A stretch of DNA of 64,000 nt from Ruegeria atlantica (GCF_013032505.1 NZ_WQCG01000003.1:372001-436000); one strand, 5' to 3'. Positions 44,738 through 53,888 are shown, numbered from the stretch's first letter. Notes: generated by a model from the letters alone, not told the origin. Numbers and translations are program-made.

Positions 44738-45981
44738 CTTCAGAAAAACCCAAGCTTGCGGTGCTGGTCAAAGGATGGCCGCGCCTTTCCGAGACGTTCA
44801 TCGCGCAGGAACTTGTCGCGCTTCAGGATGCTGGCCACCGTTTTGACATCTGGTCCCTGCGCCACCCCACCGACATCAAACGCCACCCGTTGCATGACCG
44901 GTTCAAAGGGCAGGTCCACTACCTACCGGAATATCTTTACGAAGAACCAGATCGCGTCTGGGCCGCTCGCCATGCTGCGCAAACTTTGCCCGGCTATGAC
45001 GAGGCATACAGGGTATGGCGTTCTGACCTACGTCGCGACCCGACGCATAACCGCATCCGGCGTTTTGGGCAGGCCTGCGTTCTGGCCGCCGAATTGCCCG
45101 ATGACACGCAGGTGATGTACGCGCATTTCATGCACACTCCGTCATCGGTCGCGCGCTACGCTGCAATCATGCGCGGCCTGCCTTGGAGTTTTTCGGCACA
45201 CGCCAAAGACATCTGGACCTCGCCGGACTGGGAAAAGGCCGAGAAATTACAGGCCAGCACTCATGGAGCGGCCTTCGGCGCAACCTGCACAGCGATTGGG
45301 GCCGCCCATTTGCGCAGTCTTGCCGATGACCCCGCACGGATCGACCTGATATATCACGGCCTGGACTTGAACCGTTTCCCCAGCCCACCAGCCCGTACGG
45401 CTCGGGCACCGGATGGGCCGTTCCAAATGCTGTCGGTCGGTCGTCTGGTTGAGAAGAAGGGCTTTGACCGCCTGATTGATGCCTTTTCTCTTCTGCCCAA
45501 TTCGCTGGACTGGCACTGGACCCACATAGGCGGCGGTGCACTGGGGGACGACCTGCGCAAAAGGGCTGAGACCGCTGGTATCGCAGACCGGATCACCTGG
45601 AAAGGGGCCTGTGATCAGCCCGAAGTGATCGAGGCCATGCGCGCATCTGATCTGTTTGTTCTGCCCAGCCGGATTGCTGAGGACGGTGACCGCGACGGAC
45701 TGCCAAATGTCCTGATGGAGGCTGCATCTCAGCTATTGCCGATTCTGTCGACGCCGGTCTCTGCAATTCCGGAATTCATAGAAACCGGAACACATGGTGT
45801 TTTGTCAGACGACAACCCAACGGCACTTGCTGGTGCAATCACCGAGTTGGCCGCGCAACCGGAACGCACAGCGTCAATGGCTGCGGCTGCCTATTCCCGT
45901 CTGATTGATGAATTCCGCATGGATCCCGGCATTGCCCTATTGTCCCAACGGCTCAGCGCGTTGGGCGCGGACAAAGACTGA
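44734..45981 (+). CDS. Glycosyltransferase family 4 protein
   Basis: 415 residues, GT-B fold. LAVLVKGWPRLSETFIAQEL is the N-terminal signature of the colanic/exopolysaccharide GT4 group (the SETF segment), LSVGRLVEKKGFDRLIDAF the nucleotide-sugar half, and SRIAEDGDRDGLPNVLMEA the E-x7-E donor-phosphate region. Cytoplasmic. Overlaps both neighbours by ATGA or one base. Adds one sugar in the cluster's glycan. Confidence 0.88.
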   Translation: MTSEKPKLAVLVKGWPRLSETFIAQELVALQDAGHRFDIWSLRHPTDIKRHPLHDRFKGQVHYLPEYLYEEPDRVWAARHAAQTLPGYDEAYRVWRSDLRRDPTHNRIRRFGQACVLAAELPDDTQVMYAHFMHTPSSVARYAAIMRGLPWSFSAHAKDIWTSPDWEKAEKLQASTHGAAFGATCTAIGAAHLRSLADDPARIDLIYHGLDLNRFPSPPARTARAPDGPFQMLSVGRLVEKKGFDRLIDAFSLLPNSLDWHWTHIGGGALGDDLRKRAETAGIADRITWKGACDQPEVIEAMRASDLFVLPSRIAEDGDRDGLPNVLMEAASQLLPILSTPVSAIPEFIETGTHGVLSDDNPTALAGAITELAAQPERTASMAAAAYSRLIDEFRMDPGIALLSQRLSALGADKD

Positions 45982-47057
45982 TGGCCCGCGTCGCCTTTTT
46001 CTCACCGATGAAATCGCCGAATAGCCCGGTGCCGTCAGGAGACAGAGAAATGGCGCGTAACCTTATCGGAGCGATCGGGGCGCAGGGCGACAAGGTCGAT
46101 CTGGTCTCGGACTTGCGTATTTATGACAAAACCGGCGACGCAGAAGTTCAGCAGCGACTGCGTTTCCAAGCCGATGTTGAGGCTCGGCGACTGATCGCTG
46201 ACATGCCCGCAGACACGAGTCTGTGGGTGACCTATCACAATTATTACAAAGCCCCTGATCTGTTGGGACCCAAAGTGTGTGCCGCCCGGGACATACCTTA
46301 TGTGCAATTGGAAAGTACCCGTGCGACAAGCCGTCTAAACGGCCCGTGGTCCGATTTTGCGAAGGCTGCACATGACGCCTGCGACGCGGCGGACGTCATT
46401 TTTTACCACACGGCCAACGACCTGATCACGCTGGAGCGTGAAAAATGCGGCGATCAACGCCTGATCGAGTTACCGCCCTTTTTGCCGGTCACATCGCTGC
46501 CGTCTGCGTCCTCGTGTGACGGGTCAATGTTGACGGTAGGAATGATGCGGCATGGCGACAAGATGGCTTCGTATCAACTGCTGGCGCAGGCACTGTCGCA
46601 TCTGACCGGGGATTGGGTTTTGGACATTGCAGGAGACGGACCCGCGCGCGCAGAGATCGAAGATCTTATGGCACCATTTGGATCGAAGGTCCGGTTTCTG
46701 GGGCAGTTGGATCGCGACGCTCTTCAAGAGTCTTATGCGACCGCATCGGTCTTGGTTTGGCCCGGCGTCAATGAAGCATATGGCATGATCTACCTTGAGG
46801 CGCAGGCAAGTGGAGTTCCCGTTGTTGCGCAGAACAGGCCCGGCGTTCGCGATGTTCTGGCACCGGCTGACTATCCCGCGGTTGATGCCGGATCCGACGG
46901 GCTTGCCGCCAGACTACAGACGCTGCTTGCCGACCTTGCCCTGCGCCGTTCACTTGGCGCAAGTGCCCAAGAGTATATTTCCAACCGCCACCTTATGCCC
47001 GCAGCAACCGAACGGTTCTGGCAGGCTGCCCGGGCTTTGATCGGAGGCAATGCATGA
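45981..47057 (+). CDS. Glycosyltransferase family 4 protein
   Basis: 358 residues, GT-B fold. FFSPMKSPNSPVPSGDREMA at the N-terminus and the donor-binding GVNEAYGMIYLEAQASGVPVV (the E-x7-E pattern, read in two pieces) at the C-terminus. Closest in layout to GT4 mannosyl-/glucosyltransferases. ATG at 45981 overlaps the stop of the previous gene (TGATG); its own stop overlaps the histidine phosphatase start (ATGA). Confidence 0.87.
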   Translation: MARVAFFSPMKSPNSPVPSGDREMARNLIGAIGAQGDKVDLVSDLRIYDKTGDAEVQQRLRFQADVEARRLIADMPADTSLWVTYHNYYKAPDLLGPKVCAARDIPYVQLESTRATSRLNGPWSDFAKAAHDACDAADVIFYHTANDLITLEREKCGDQRLIELPPFLPVTSLPSASSCDGSMLTVGMMRHGDKMASYQLLAQALSHLTGDWVLDIAGDGPARAEIEDLMAPFGSKVRFLGQLDRDALQESYATASVLVWPGVNEAYGMIYLEAQASGVPVVAQNRPGVRDVLAPADYPAVDAGSDGLAARLQTLLADLALRRSLGASAQEYISNRHLMPAATERFWQAARALIGGNA

Positions 47058-47638
47058 GCCGACTTTCCCTACTGCGCCACGGCCACACTCATTGGAACCG
47101 CGCTGGACGTATTCAGGGTCGCAGTGACATTCCCCTTGATGATGACGCGCGCGCTGAACTGGCCGGCTACGAACTACCCGAGCCGTGGAACACGGCCGCG
47201 CTCTGGTCCAGCCCGCTGCATCGCGCCAGCGAAACCGCCGCGTTGGTCGCGGGGCGAGATCCGCAGGTCTCAGAAGCTCTGACCGAGATGAACTGGGGCG
47301 ATTGGGAAGGCCAGCGCGGCGTTGATCTGATCGCGGACCCCGAAAGCGGATATCGCCATATCGAGGACTGGGGCTGGGACTTTCGCCCACCGAACGGCGA
47401 AAGCCCGGCAGATGTCCGGGCGCGGTTGCAACCTTGGCTGGACGGGCTGAAGGGTGACACTCTCGCCGTGTGCCACATCGGGATTATGCGTGTCATTCTA
47501 GCCCAGGCCTGGGGGTGGAACTTTGACGGCGACGCCCCATTCAAGATCAAGCGAAACCGCCTTTATGTCATTGATATGGATAGTTTTCAGCCGCAGTCTG
47601 AACCCGTTCGCCTGCTCCGACAGGATGCCCATTCATGA
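47054..47638 (+). CDS. Histidine phosphatase family protein
   Basis: 194 residues. Phosphohistidine motif LLRHGHTHWNRAGRIQGRSD at the N-terminus, acidic EMNWGDWEGQ and a second histidine in VCHIGIMRVI. The family includes phosphoglycerate mutases, alpha-ribazole phosphatase and sugar-phosphatases. Within a glycosyltransferase operon, coupled by ATGA on both sides, a sugar-phosphate or lipid-linked phosphate substrate is more likely than a glycolytic role, but this is inference. Confidence 0.9.
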   Translation: MSRLSLLRHGHTHWNRAGRIQGRSDIPLDDDARAELAGYELPEPWNTAALWSSPLHRASETAALVAGRDPQVSEALTEMNWGDWEGQRGVDLIADPESGYRHIEDWGWDFRPPNGESPADVRARLQPWLDGLKGDTLAVCHIGIMRVILAQAWGWNFDGDAPFKIKRNRLYVIDMDSFQPQSEPVRLLRQDAHS

Positions 47639-48777
47639 AGGTCATGATCGTTGTCACACACCTGCTGGGCACCGGACATCTGAGCCGCGCTTTGACACTG
47701 GGGCGGGCCTTTGTCGCGGATGGTCACGAGACTTTTGTGGTCTCTGGTGGAATGCCCGCTCCGCAGCTGGACACCACCGGGATGACCCTGCTGGGTCTGC
47801 CGCCCTTACGTTCGGACGGCACTGATTTCACCCGCCTTTTGACACAGGCTGGCCTGGTTGCGGATGAGGAGTATTTTGAGGCACGCAAGACTGCTCTGGT
47901 CGAGGCCATTCGCAGCTTTGCGCCGGACGTTTTGATCACTGAGCTTTATCCGTTTGGCCGCCGTTCTCTGACAAGTGAGTTTTCGGCCGCGCTGGAGACA
48001 GCCCGCGACATGCGCCCGCGTCCTGTAATTCTTGGTTCGATCCGGGACATTCTTGCGCCACCCTCCAAACCTGCGAAGGCCGAGCGAGCCGAAGAGATCA
48101 TCGCGGAATACTACGACGGAATCCTTGTTCATTCGGACCAGAGCGTTGTGCCACTGAACGCTAGCTGGCCCGTATCCGAGAACCTGGAACGTCGCCTGTT
48201 CTATACCGGTTTCGTGGCTCCATCAGCGCCGCTGCCCCACCAAGAGGCCATCGGTAAGGACGAAGTTCTGGTCAGCGCCGGTGGCGGTTCGGTGGGACAG
48301 CCCATCTTTCATGCGGCCATCGAGGCGGCCCGAAAGATGCCCAACAGGCGCTGGCGCTTGTTGGTCGGCGGGCAGGACGCGAAGGCACGCATTGAAGAGA
48401 TGGAAAAAACCGTAAGGGATGCCCCTGTCCTTCTGGAACCGGTGCGCCCCGACTTTCGCCAAATGTTGCCCCAGGCGGCGGCGTCAGTCAGCATGTGCGG
48501 TTACAATACAGCGTTGGATATTCTCCAATCAGGAACCCCAGCCGTTTTCATCCCTTTCGATGATGGCAATGAGGTTGAACAACGTCTGCGCGCGCGCACC
48601 CTTGCGGATCTGCCCGCGATAGATGTCATCGCAAGCAAAGATTTAAACGGTGATCTGTTGGCAGAGACCGTCAATCGTGTGATTTCGTCGAACCCTCGCG
48701 CGGTCTCAGATCAGGGGTTCAATGGGGCCGCACAATCTGTGCAGATTACCAAAACACTGTTGGAGCGTCGTGGATGA
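47635..48777 (+). CDS. Glycosyltransferase, MurG/GT28-like, second copy
   Basis: 380 residues. VVTHLLGTGHLSRALTLGRA and DEVLVSAGGGSVGQPIFHAA then SVSMCGYNTALDILQSGTPAVFIP (read in pieces) are the GT-B donor-site segments, in the same order as in the gene at 43523. The two are paralogues of the same cluster. ATG overlaps the phosphatase stop. Confidence 0.82.
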   Translation: MKVMIVVTHLLGTGHLSRALTLGRAFVADGHETFVVSGGMPAPQLDTTGMTLLGLPPLRSDGTDFTRLLTQAGLVADEEYFEARKTALVEAIRSFAPDVLITELYPFGRRSLTSEFSAALETARDMRPRPVILGSIRDILAPPSKPAKAERAEEIIAEYYDGILVHSDQSVVPLNASWPVSENLERRLFYTGFVAPSAPLPHQEAIGKDEVLVSAGGGSVGQPIFHAAIEAARKMPNRRWRLLVGGQDAKARIEEMEKTVRDAPVLLEPVRPDFRQMLPQAAASVSMCGYNTALDILQSGTPAVFIPFDDGNEVEQRLRARTLADLPAIDVIASKDLNGDLLAETVNRVISSNPRAVSDQGFNGAAQSVQITKTLLERRG

Positions 48778-49529
48778 GTCTTGATTGGCGTAATCTGACG
48801 GTTGAGTTGGAAATCTGGCAGCAGAAGGGGCTGACCCTGCCTCTTTGGTGGCGTGACGATGATGCCATTTCTACAACGCCCCAGCTTGATCGGTTGTCTA
48901 CGATGTCTGACCAACTTGGGGTGCCCGTTCATCTGGCCATTATCCCACGCGACGTCAAAGACGTCTTGGTCGAATATGTAGATGCCCATTCAAACATTAT
49001 CCCGGTCGTGCACGGATGGGCTCATTTGAACCACGCACCGCCGGATGAAAAGAAATCCGAGTTTCGCCTGCATCGGGACATGGCCGAAATCACTCAAGAT
49101 ATCCGTTCCGGAATGGCGCGCATGCGGGCGCTGTTCGGGGATCGGCTTTGCCCTATGTTCGTGCCGCCCTGGAACCGCATCGCACCAGAGGTCGTGCAGG
49201 AGTTGCCTGCAGCAGGATACCGCATCTTGTCGACCGCTACGCCGCGGTCGAACACGCAGGCGGCCCCCGGGATGATCCAGGTTAACACGCATCTGGACCC
49301 AATCGACTGGCGCGGATCACGCGGACTGGCTGACGTCGAGACATTGATCACCAAAACGACGCAGCTGCTGCAAGACCGCCGTGAGGGCGGCGCAGACAAC
49401 GCCGAGCCCTTTGGTGTCTTGACCCACCATCTGGTTCATGATGAGGACATCTGGGCCTTTACCCATGACCTACTGAACCGGCTGTTGGATGGGCCGGGTT
49501 TTGTCTGGTCTGCCGCCAATACCGACTGA
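48774..49529 (+). CDS. Polysaccharide deacetylase family protein
   Basis: 251 residues, carbohydrate-esterase 4-like (NodB homology) fold. LWWRDDDAI carries the metal/catalytic aspartates, VHGWAHLNH the H-x3-H-like pair and FVPPWNRIAPEV the substrate-groove proline/tryptophan region. There is no signal peptide, so it would act in the cytoplasm on a precursor, unlike most cell-wall deacetylases. ATG overlaps the previous stop (ATGA). Confidence 0.85.
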   Translation: MSLDWRNLTVELEIWQQKGLTLPLWWRDDDAISTTPQLDRLSTMSDQLGVPVHLAIIPRDVKDVLVEYVDAHSNIIPVVHGWAHLNHAPPDEKKSEFRLHRDMAEITQDIRSGMARMRALFGDRLCPMFVPPWNRIAPEVVQELPAAGYRILSTATPRSNTQAAPGMIQVNTHLDPIDWRGSRGLADVETLITKTTQLLQDRREGGADNAEPFGVLTHHLVHDEDIWAFTHDLLNRLLDGPGFVWSAANTD

Positions 49530-49543
49530 ATAAGGAGATCTGA

Positions 49544-50020
49544 ATGAGCCGACTGGATTCCATGCTGCGCCGCCTGACCGCACAGCGTGATGGTTTGAAT
49601 TGGGCGGTCGATCAGATCTCGGATATGGCAGGCGACGTGCTGGACATGGGCTTGGGAAACGGGCGCACATATGACCACCTGCGGGAAATTCTTCCGGATC
49701 GTAGGATTTGGGTTATGGACCGCGTGCTGCAATGTCATCCTTCCAGCACCCCTCCGGCAGAGGATTTTCTGCAGGGTGAAGCCGAGCCGATGTTGAAGAA
49801 TCTCGCGCAAGGTGGACCAAAAATTGCGCTGGCCCACTATGACTTCGGGCGCGGCGTCAAGGAAGAGGACGTCGCCGAAGCTGCGCGCCTGAGCCCTTTG
49901 ATCGCACAGGTGATGCTGCCCGGAGGTCTGTTGATCTCGGGCCAGCCGCTTGTTGGCCTTGAACAGATCAGCGGGCCAGACACCATCGCACCGGACCGCT
50001 ACTTGTTCTACAGGGCCTGA
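49544..50020 (+). CDS. Small class I SAM-dependent methyltransferase
   Basis: 158 residues. Motif I VLDMGLGNGRTYDHL, then VLQCHPSSTPPAED and SPLIAQVMLPGGLLISG. Paralogue of the methyltransferase at 32750-33247. AAGGAG six bases before the ATG. Last gene of the glycan cluster, so it may methylate the glycan or its precursor. Its TGA abuts the stop codon of phnM, with no space between. Confidence 0.82.
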   Translation: MSRLDSMLRRLTAQRDGLNWAVDQISDMAGDVLDMGLGNGRTYDHLREILPDRRIWVMDRVLQCHPSSTPPAEDFLQGEAEPMLKNLAQGGPKIALAHYDFGRGVKEEDVAEAARLSPLIAQVMLPGGLLISGQPLVGLEQISGPDTIAPDRYLFYRA

Positions 50021-50025
50021 TCAGG
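50016..50025. other. Palindrome formed by the abutting stop codons
   Basis: CCTGATCAGG is a perfect 10-base palindrome formed exactly at the junction where the methyltransferase TGA meets the phnM TGA on the other strand. Too short for a terminator; there is no other room for one between the convergent operons. Confidence 0.4.
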
Positions 50026-51160
50026 CGACGCGGCGCCCGCGCGACCAAACGCCATCCAAAGCTGGGATGCCTTCGCGCATTCGGAACCGGATGATGTCCG
50101 CGCGCGCGCCTGCCCGCAGCGCACCACGATCATCAAGTCCAACGACATCCGCCGGTGTTTTTGTGACGGTTCTCAAACCGCGGGCAAAATCGCCCCACAC
50201 TTCACCCAGTCGCGCAGCGGACAGCAACAATGCGGAGGGCACATAGTCCGAGGACAGGATGTCCAGATAGCCGAGCGCAGCCAGTTCGTGCGCTGCGACA
50301 TTGCCGGAATGTGACCCGCCGCGTATCACGTTCGGCGCCCCCATCATTACCTTGATGCCGTGGTCCTGACAGGACTGCGCGGCCTCGACCGTAGTCGGAA
50401 ATTCGGCAAGCGTAATCCCGTGACCGGCCGATATGCGCACTTGTTCGTCTGTTGTGTCATCATGGCTGGCCAGCATCGCACCAAAGCGTTTGGCGGCTTT
50501 TACCGTCTCTACCTCATGCTGATCGCCATAGCGGTCGCGCATCGCCTTAAGGTCGGCCACATGTTGCATGAAACCATCGCCCTCCAGGCCCAACTTACCT
50601 TTCAGATACGCTTGCAACTTAGACATATCGCGGAACTGGCGCTGTCCCGGCGTGTGATCCATGAGTGAGACCAAACCTACGCGGTCCTCAGGCCCGAATT
50701 CGGCCAATTCCTCGGTCAGGGTTTCCGAACAGATTTCGGCGCGTAGATGCAGAAAGTGGCTGATCTTCAGCGCGTCCTGTTCCCGCAGTTGCCACAGCTC
50801 ACGCGACAGACCGCGCGCGTATTTGGCATAGCGCTGCCCAGACAGAATCGAACCGATGCGCATTGCATCGAACACGGTGGTGATCCCGGTACTGGCAAGC
50901 TCGGCATCATGGGCCAGAATGGCGGCGGCATGGGGCCAGTCAACCTTTGGGCGCGGCTGGATGTGGCGCTCAAGGTTGTCGGTGTGAAGTTCGACCAGGC
51001 CCGGACAGACGTAGTCGCCTTGGCAATCCGTGGCACCAACGGGAACAGTTGCGCCGGTCGCGACCTCAGCAATTGTGTCCTCTACGATCCGAATGCTGCC
51101 TGTAACCGTCTCATCGGGAAGAACAAGCGTGGCATTGGCAAGTATCATTTCTTCTGTCAT
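50021..51160 (-). CDS. phnM: Alpha-D-ribose 1-methylphosphonate 5-triphosphate diphosphatase PhnM
   Basis: Removes pyrophosphate from the ribose-triphosphate intermediate of the C-P lyase pathway. 379-residue amidohydrolase-fold protein with LVELHTDNLERHIQPRP near the N-terminus (metal ligands) and LASHDDTTDEQV. ATG at 51160 (MTEEMILANATLVLPDET) preferred; a longer frame reaches 51223 but overlaps the divergent DUF1045 gene. Part of the complete phn locus. Confidence 0.93.
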   Translation of the reverse strand: MTEEMILANATLVLPDETVTGSIRIVEDTIAEVATGATVPVGATDCQGDYVCPGLVELHTDNLERHIQPRPKVDWPHAAAILAHDAELASTGITTVFDAMRIGSILSGQRYAKYARGLSRELWQLREQDALKISHFLHLRAEICSETLTEELAEFGPEDRVGLVSLMDHTPGQRQFRDMSKLQAYLKGKLGLEGDGFMQHVADLKAMRDRYGDQHEVETVKAAKRFGAMLASHDDTTDEQVRISAGHGITLAEFPTTVEAAQSCQDHGIKVMMGAPNVIRGGSHSGNVAAHELAALGYLDILSSDYVPSALLLSAARLGEVWGDFARGLRTVTKTPADVVGLDDRGALRAGARADIIRFRMREGIPALDGVWSRGRRVA

Positions 51161-51212
51161 CTGAACTTCACAAGGTTTGGGATATTGGGAAGGCCACGCA
51201 TAGGAGGCCAAT

Positions 51213-51896
51213 GTGACATTCACGCGATACGCGATCTATTTTGCGCCACCGGCTCAGGCCGAATGGACGAGGTTTGCAACCCGATGGCTGGGCTGGGACA
51301 TGGAAACTGGCTCCAAGATCGCCCACCCCGTAGTTGCGGGTGTGGATGTTGCAGCTGCAACCGAAGTCCCGCGAAAATATGGCCTTCACGCAACCATGAA
51401 GCCGCCATTTCGCCTGAACAAGGGGCAGTCTCAGGTCGATTTGCAGGAAGCCTGCGAACAGTTGGCCGAAACGCGACCGCCCGTCAGGCTGGACGGGTTT
51501 GAAATCGCCAGGCTTGGACGGTTTCTTGCCCTGCGGCCCTTGGGCGAAACCACTGCTCTGAACGCTCTGGCTGCGGCTTGCGTCCGCGAACTGGATAGTT
51601 TTCGCGCCCCCGCATCCGCAGCGGAACTGAACCGCAGACGCGCCTCGGGATTGACCCCGGAACAGGACGCCAACTTGCTGCGTTGGGGCTATCCTTACGT
51701 GATGGACACCTTCCGCTTTCACATCACCCTCAGCGGAAAACTGGATAAACCAACGCTGAAAGCGGTTCAGGCGGCGTTGGAGGACCATTTGGTCCCCCTG
51801 TTGCCCACTCCGTTTGATATCCGGGATTTGGCGCTTATGCGCGAGGCCGAGGATGGTAAGTTTCATCTGATCCATCGCTACGCCCTTTCTGGTTGA
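51213..51896 (+). CDS. DUF1045 phosphonate-operon protein, 2H phosphoesterase-like
   Basis: 227 residues. Two HxT motifs, H59-A-T61 (LHATMKPPFRL) and H170-I-T172 (FHITLSGKL), match the paired histidine motif of the 2H phosphoesterase superfamily, which acts on cyclic or ester phosphates. The gene is plus strand, surrounded by minus-strand phn genes, and its end overlaps phnN by 19 bases. No PhnP is present, so this protein may open the cyclic ribose phosphate; that function is inferred. Confidence 0.88.
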   Translation: MTFTRYAIYFAPPAQAEWTRFATRWLGWDMETGSKIAHPVVAGVDVAAATEVPRKYGLHATMKPPFRLNKGQSQVDLQEACEQLAETRPPVRLDGFEIARLGRFLALRPLGETTALNALAAACVRELDSFRAPASAAELNRRRASGLTPEQDANLLRWGYPYVMDTFRFHITLSGKLDKPTLKAVQAALEDHLVPLLPTPFDIRDLALMREAEDGKFHLIHRYALSG

Positions 51897-52426
51897 AGCC
51901 CGACAAGGATCTTGGTGATCGCGACCTCTAGCGGTCCGGAATTGTCAACTTCGATCACACGGTTCAGCCCGTCCGGCAAGGCAATACCAGCCCTCTCTAG
52001 GCGACGGGCCTGATCACTGGCGCTTTCCCGCCCGCGCACGGAAAGACGCTGTGCAAGCACCTTGGGATCCGCCGTCAGCGAGACCACGATCAGGTCGCCA
52101 AAAACGTCTTGTGCGCTCAATAGAACTGAACGGGACAGATTGACCAAAAGCGCATCGGCCGATTGTCGTTGCTTTGCGATTTCAATCGGGATTCCGTAGT
52201 GCAGCCCATGCGCCTTCCAGTGCAATGCAAAGGTCCCGTCCTGCACCATCTTTTCGAAGATTTCGACCGACACCCGGTCGAAATCTTCGCCTTCTTCGCC
52301 CTTGGGGCGGGTAATCACCCGGCGAACCCGCTGGATACCCGGCTTCCGCGCGACCAGCGCGTCCATCACGCTATCTTTGCCCACTCCTGACGGGCCTACA
52401 ACGGCTATGACAGGTGCAAGGGTCAT
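51878..52426 (-). CDS. phnN: Ribose 1,5-bisphosphate phosphokinase PhnN
   Basis: Makes PRPP from alpha-D-ribose 1,5-bisphosphate and ATP. 182 residues, guanylate-kinase-like P-loop VVGPSGVGKDSVMDAL at the N-terminus. ATG at 52426 overlaps the phnL TGA (ATGA). Its 3' end overlaps the convergent DUF1045 gene. Confidence 0.92.
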   Translation of the reverse strand: MTLAPVIAVVGPSGVGKDSVMDALVARKPGIQRVRRVITRPKGEEGEDFDRVSVEIFEKMVQDGTFALHWKAHGLHYGIPIEIAKQRQSADALLVNLSRSVLLSAQDVFGDLIVVSLTADPKVLAQRLSVRGRESASDQARRLERAGIALPDGLNRVIEVDNSGPLEVAITKILVGLQPERA

Positions 52427-53106
52427 GCGACCATTCCTGGCGTGAACTCGGATACATCGATCTCGCAATCACAGACTCGGTTGCGCGCTTCGATATCGTG
52501 AAAGATGCCAACAATCGCAGCACCGCGTGCTTTGGCCTCTTCGATCAAAGACAGGACCGTTTCACGATTTTGCGCATCCAGAGAGGCGGTCGGTTCATCC
52601 AGCAGCATTGCCGGGTAGTCATGCGCAAATCCACGCGCAATGTTCACCCGCTGCTGCTCGCCACCCGAAAAGGTGGTTGGGCTCAGGCTCCATAGTCTTT
52701 CGGGAATGTTCAAGCGCGCCAGCAAATCCGCCGCCTTGTCCAGCGCCGCCTGCCTGGCACATCCGACAGCCAACAGCGGCTCAGCCACCACCTCCAGTGT
52801 CGGCACTCTGGGAACAACACGCAGGAACTGACTGACATAGCCAAGCGTCTCACGCCGCAGAGCCAGAATTTCACGTGGTTCGGCCCTTGCAACATCCAGA
52901 CCACCGACAAGAACCTGGCCTGATGCGGCCAGATAATTTCCATAGATCACCCGCATCAGCGTCGATTTGCCGGCGCCCGACGCCCCGGTCAGAGCAACGC
53001 ACTCACCGGGGGCGACTTTGAGCGAGGCACCCTCCATCACCGGAATTACCGCACTGCCCTGATTATGCAGGGTGAAGCTTTTGCTCACGTCCTTGAGTTC
53101 AATCAT
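52423..53106 (-). CDS. phnL: Phosphonate C-P lyase system protein PhnL
   Basis: 227-residue ABC-type ATPase of the C-P lyase complex. Walker [13 protein letters not shown], signature FSGGEQQRVNIARG, Walker B AMLLDEPTASLD. It is not a membrane importer subunit; it binds the PhnGHIJK core. GAGGAAG directly precedes the ATG at 53106; a GTG at 53121 is an alternative. 11 bases after phnK. Confidence 0.92.
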   Translation of the reverse strand: MIELKDVSKSFTLHNQGSAVIPVMEGASLKVAPGECVALTGASGAGKSTLMRVIYGNYLAASGQVLVGGLDVARAEPREILALRRETLGYVSQFLRVVPRVPTLEVVAEPLLAVGCARQAALDKAADLLARLNIPERLWSLSPTTFSGGEQQRVNIARGFAHDYPAMLLDEPTASLDAQNRETVLSLIEEAKARGAAIVGIFHDIEARNRVCDCEIDVSEFTPGMVA

Positions 53107-53117
53107 CTTCCTCGCCC

Positions 53118-53888
53118 TCACACCTGCAGAACGCTGGACACCAGCAGTTGCGTGTAAGCATGCTGCGGGTCGTCCAGTACCTGATCTGTCAACCCTGCCT
53201 CAACAACGCGTCCGTCCTTCATCACCATCAAACGGTCTGCCAACAGGCGAACAACCGCCAGATCATGGGTTACAATAACAGCGCTCAGCCCCATCTCACG
53301 TACCAGCCCGCGCAGCAAATCCAGCAGACGCGCCTGAACCGACACATCCAGTCCGCCCGTTGGTTCATCCATAAACACAAGGCGTGGCCCGGTGACCAGA
53401 TTGCGGGCGATCTGCAATCGCTGCTGCATCCCGCCAGAAAAGACCGAAGGCCGGTCATCAACACGAGTCTCGTCAATCTCGACCCGTCCCAACCAATCGA
53501 TCGCTCGATCGCGGATGGTGCCATAGTGACGATCACCCACTGCCATCAAGCGCTCACCGATATTTCCGCCAGCGCTGACCGACATGCGCAAGCCATCGCG
53601 CGCATGCTGGTGCACAAAAGCCCAGTCCGTTCGACTTAACATCCGGCGTTCCGGTTCGGACATGGTGACCGTATCCGCCGGGCCGTCGGCGCGGGTGTCA
53701 AAAATCACCTGCCCAGCGTCAGGTTCCAAATGACCGGCCAAGCAATTCAACAACGTCGACTTGCCAGAACCGCTTTCGCCCACGATCCCCATCACCTCAC
53801 CGGGGTAGAGATCAAAACTCACGTCCGAGCAACCGATCCGCGCACCATAGTGCTTTTCGATGCCTTTGACCTGCAACAGGGGGGTCAT
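53118..53888 (-). CDS. phnK: Phosphonate C-P lyase system protein PhnK
   Basis: 256-residue ABC-type ATPase that docks on the PhnGHIJ core. Walker A GESGSGKSTLLN, signature FSGGMQQRLQIARN, Walker B LVFMDEPTGGLD. ATG at 53888 overlaps the phnJ TGA (ATGA); extra upstream codons to 53945 overlap phnJ. Confidence 0.93.
   Translation of the reverse strand: MTPLLQVKGIEKHYGARIGCSDVSFDLYPGEVMGIVGESGSGKSTLLNCLAGHLEPDAGQVIFDTRADGPADTVTMSEPERRMLSRTDWAFVHQHARDGLRMSVSAGGNIGERLMAVGDRHYGTIRDRAIDWLGRVEIDETRVDDRPSVFSGGMQQRLQIARNLVTGPRLVFMDEPTGGLDVSVQARLLDLLRGLVREMGLSAVIVTHDLAVVRLLADRLMVMKDGRVVEAGLTDQVLDDPQHAYTQLLVSSVLQV

Noticed and set aside
51161..51223. Longer phnM start overlapping the DUF1045 gene
   Set aside because: The extra 21 residues are not like the family, and the ATG at 51160 matches the usual amidohydrolase N-terminus.
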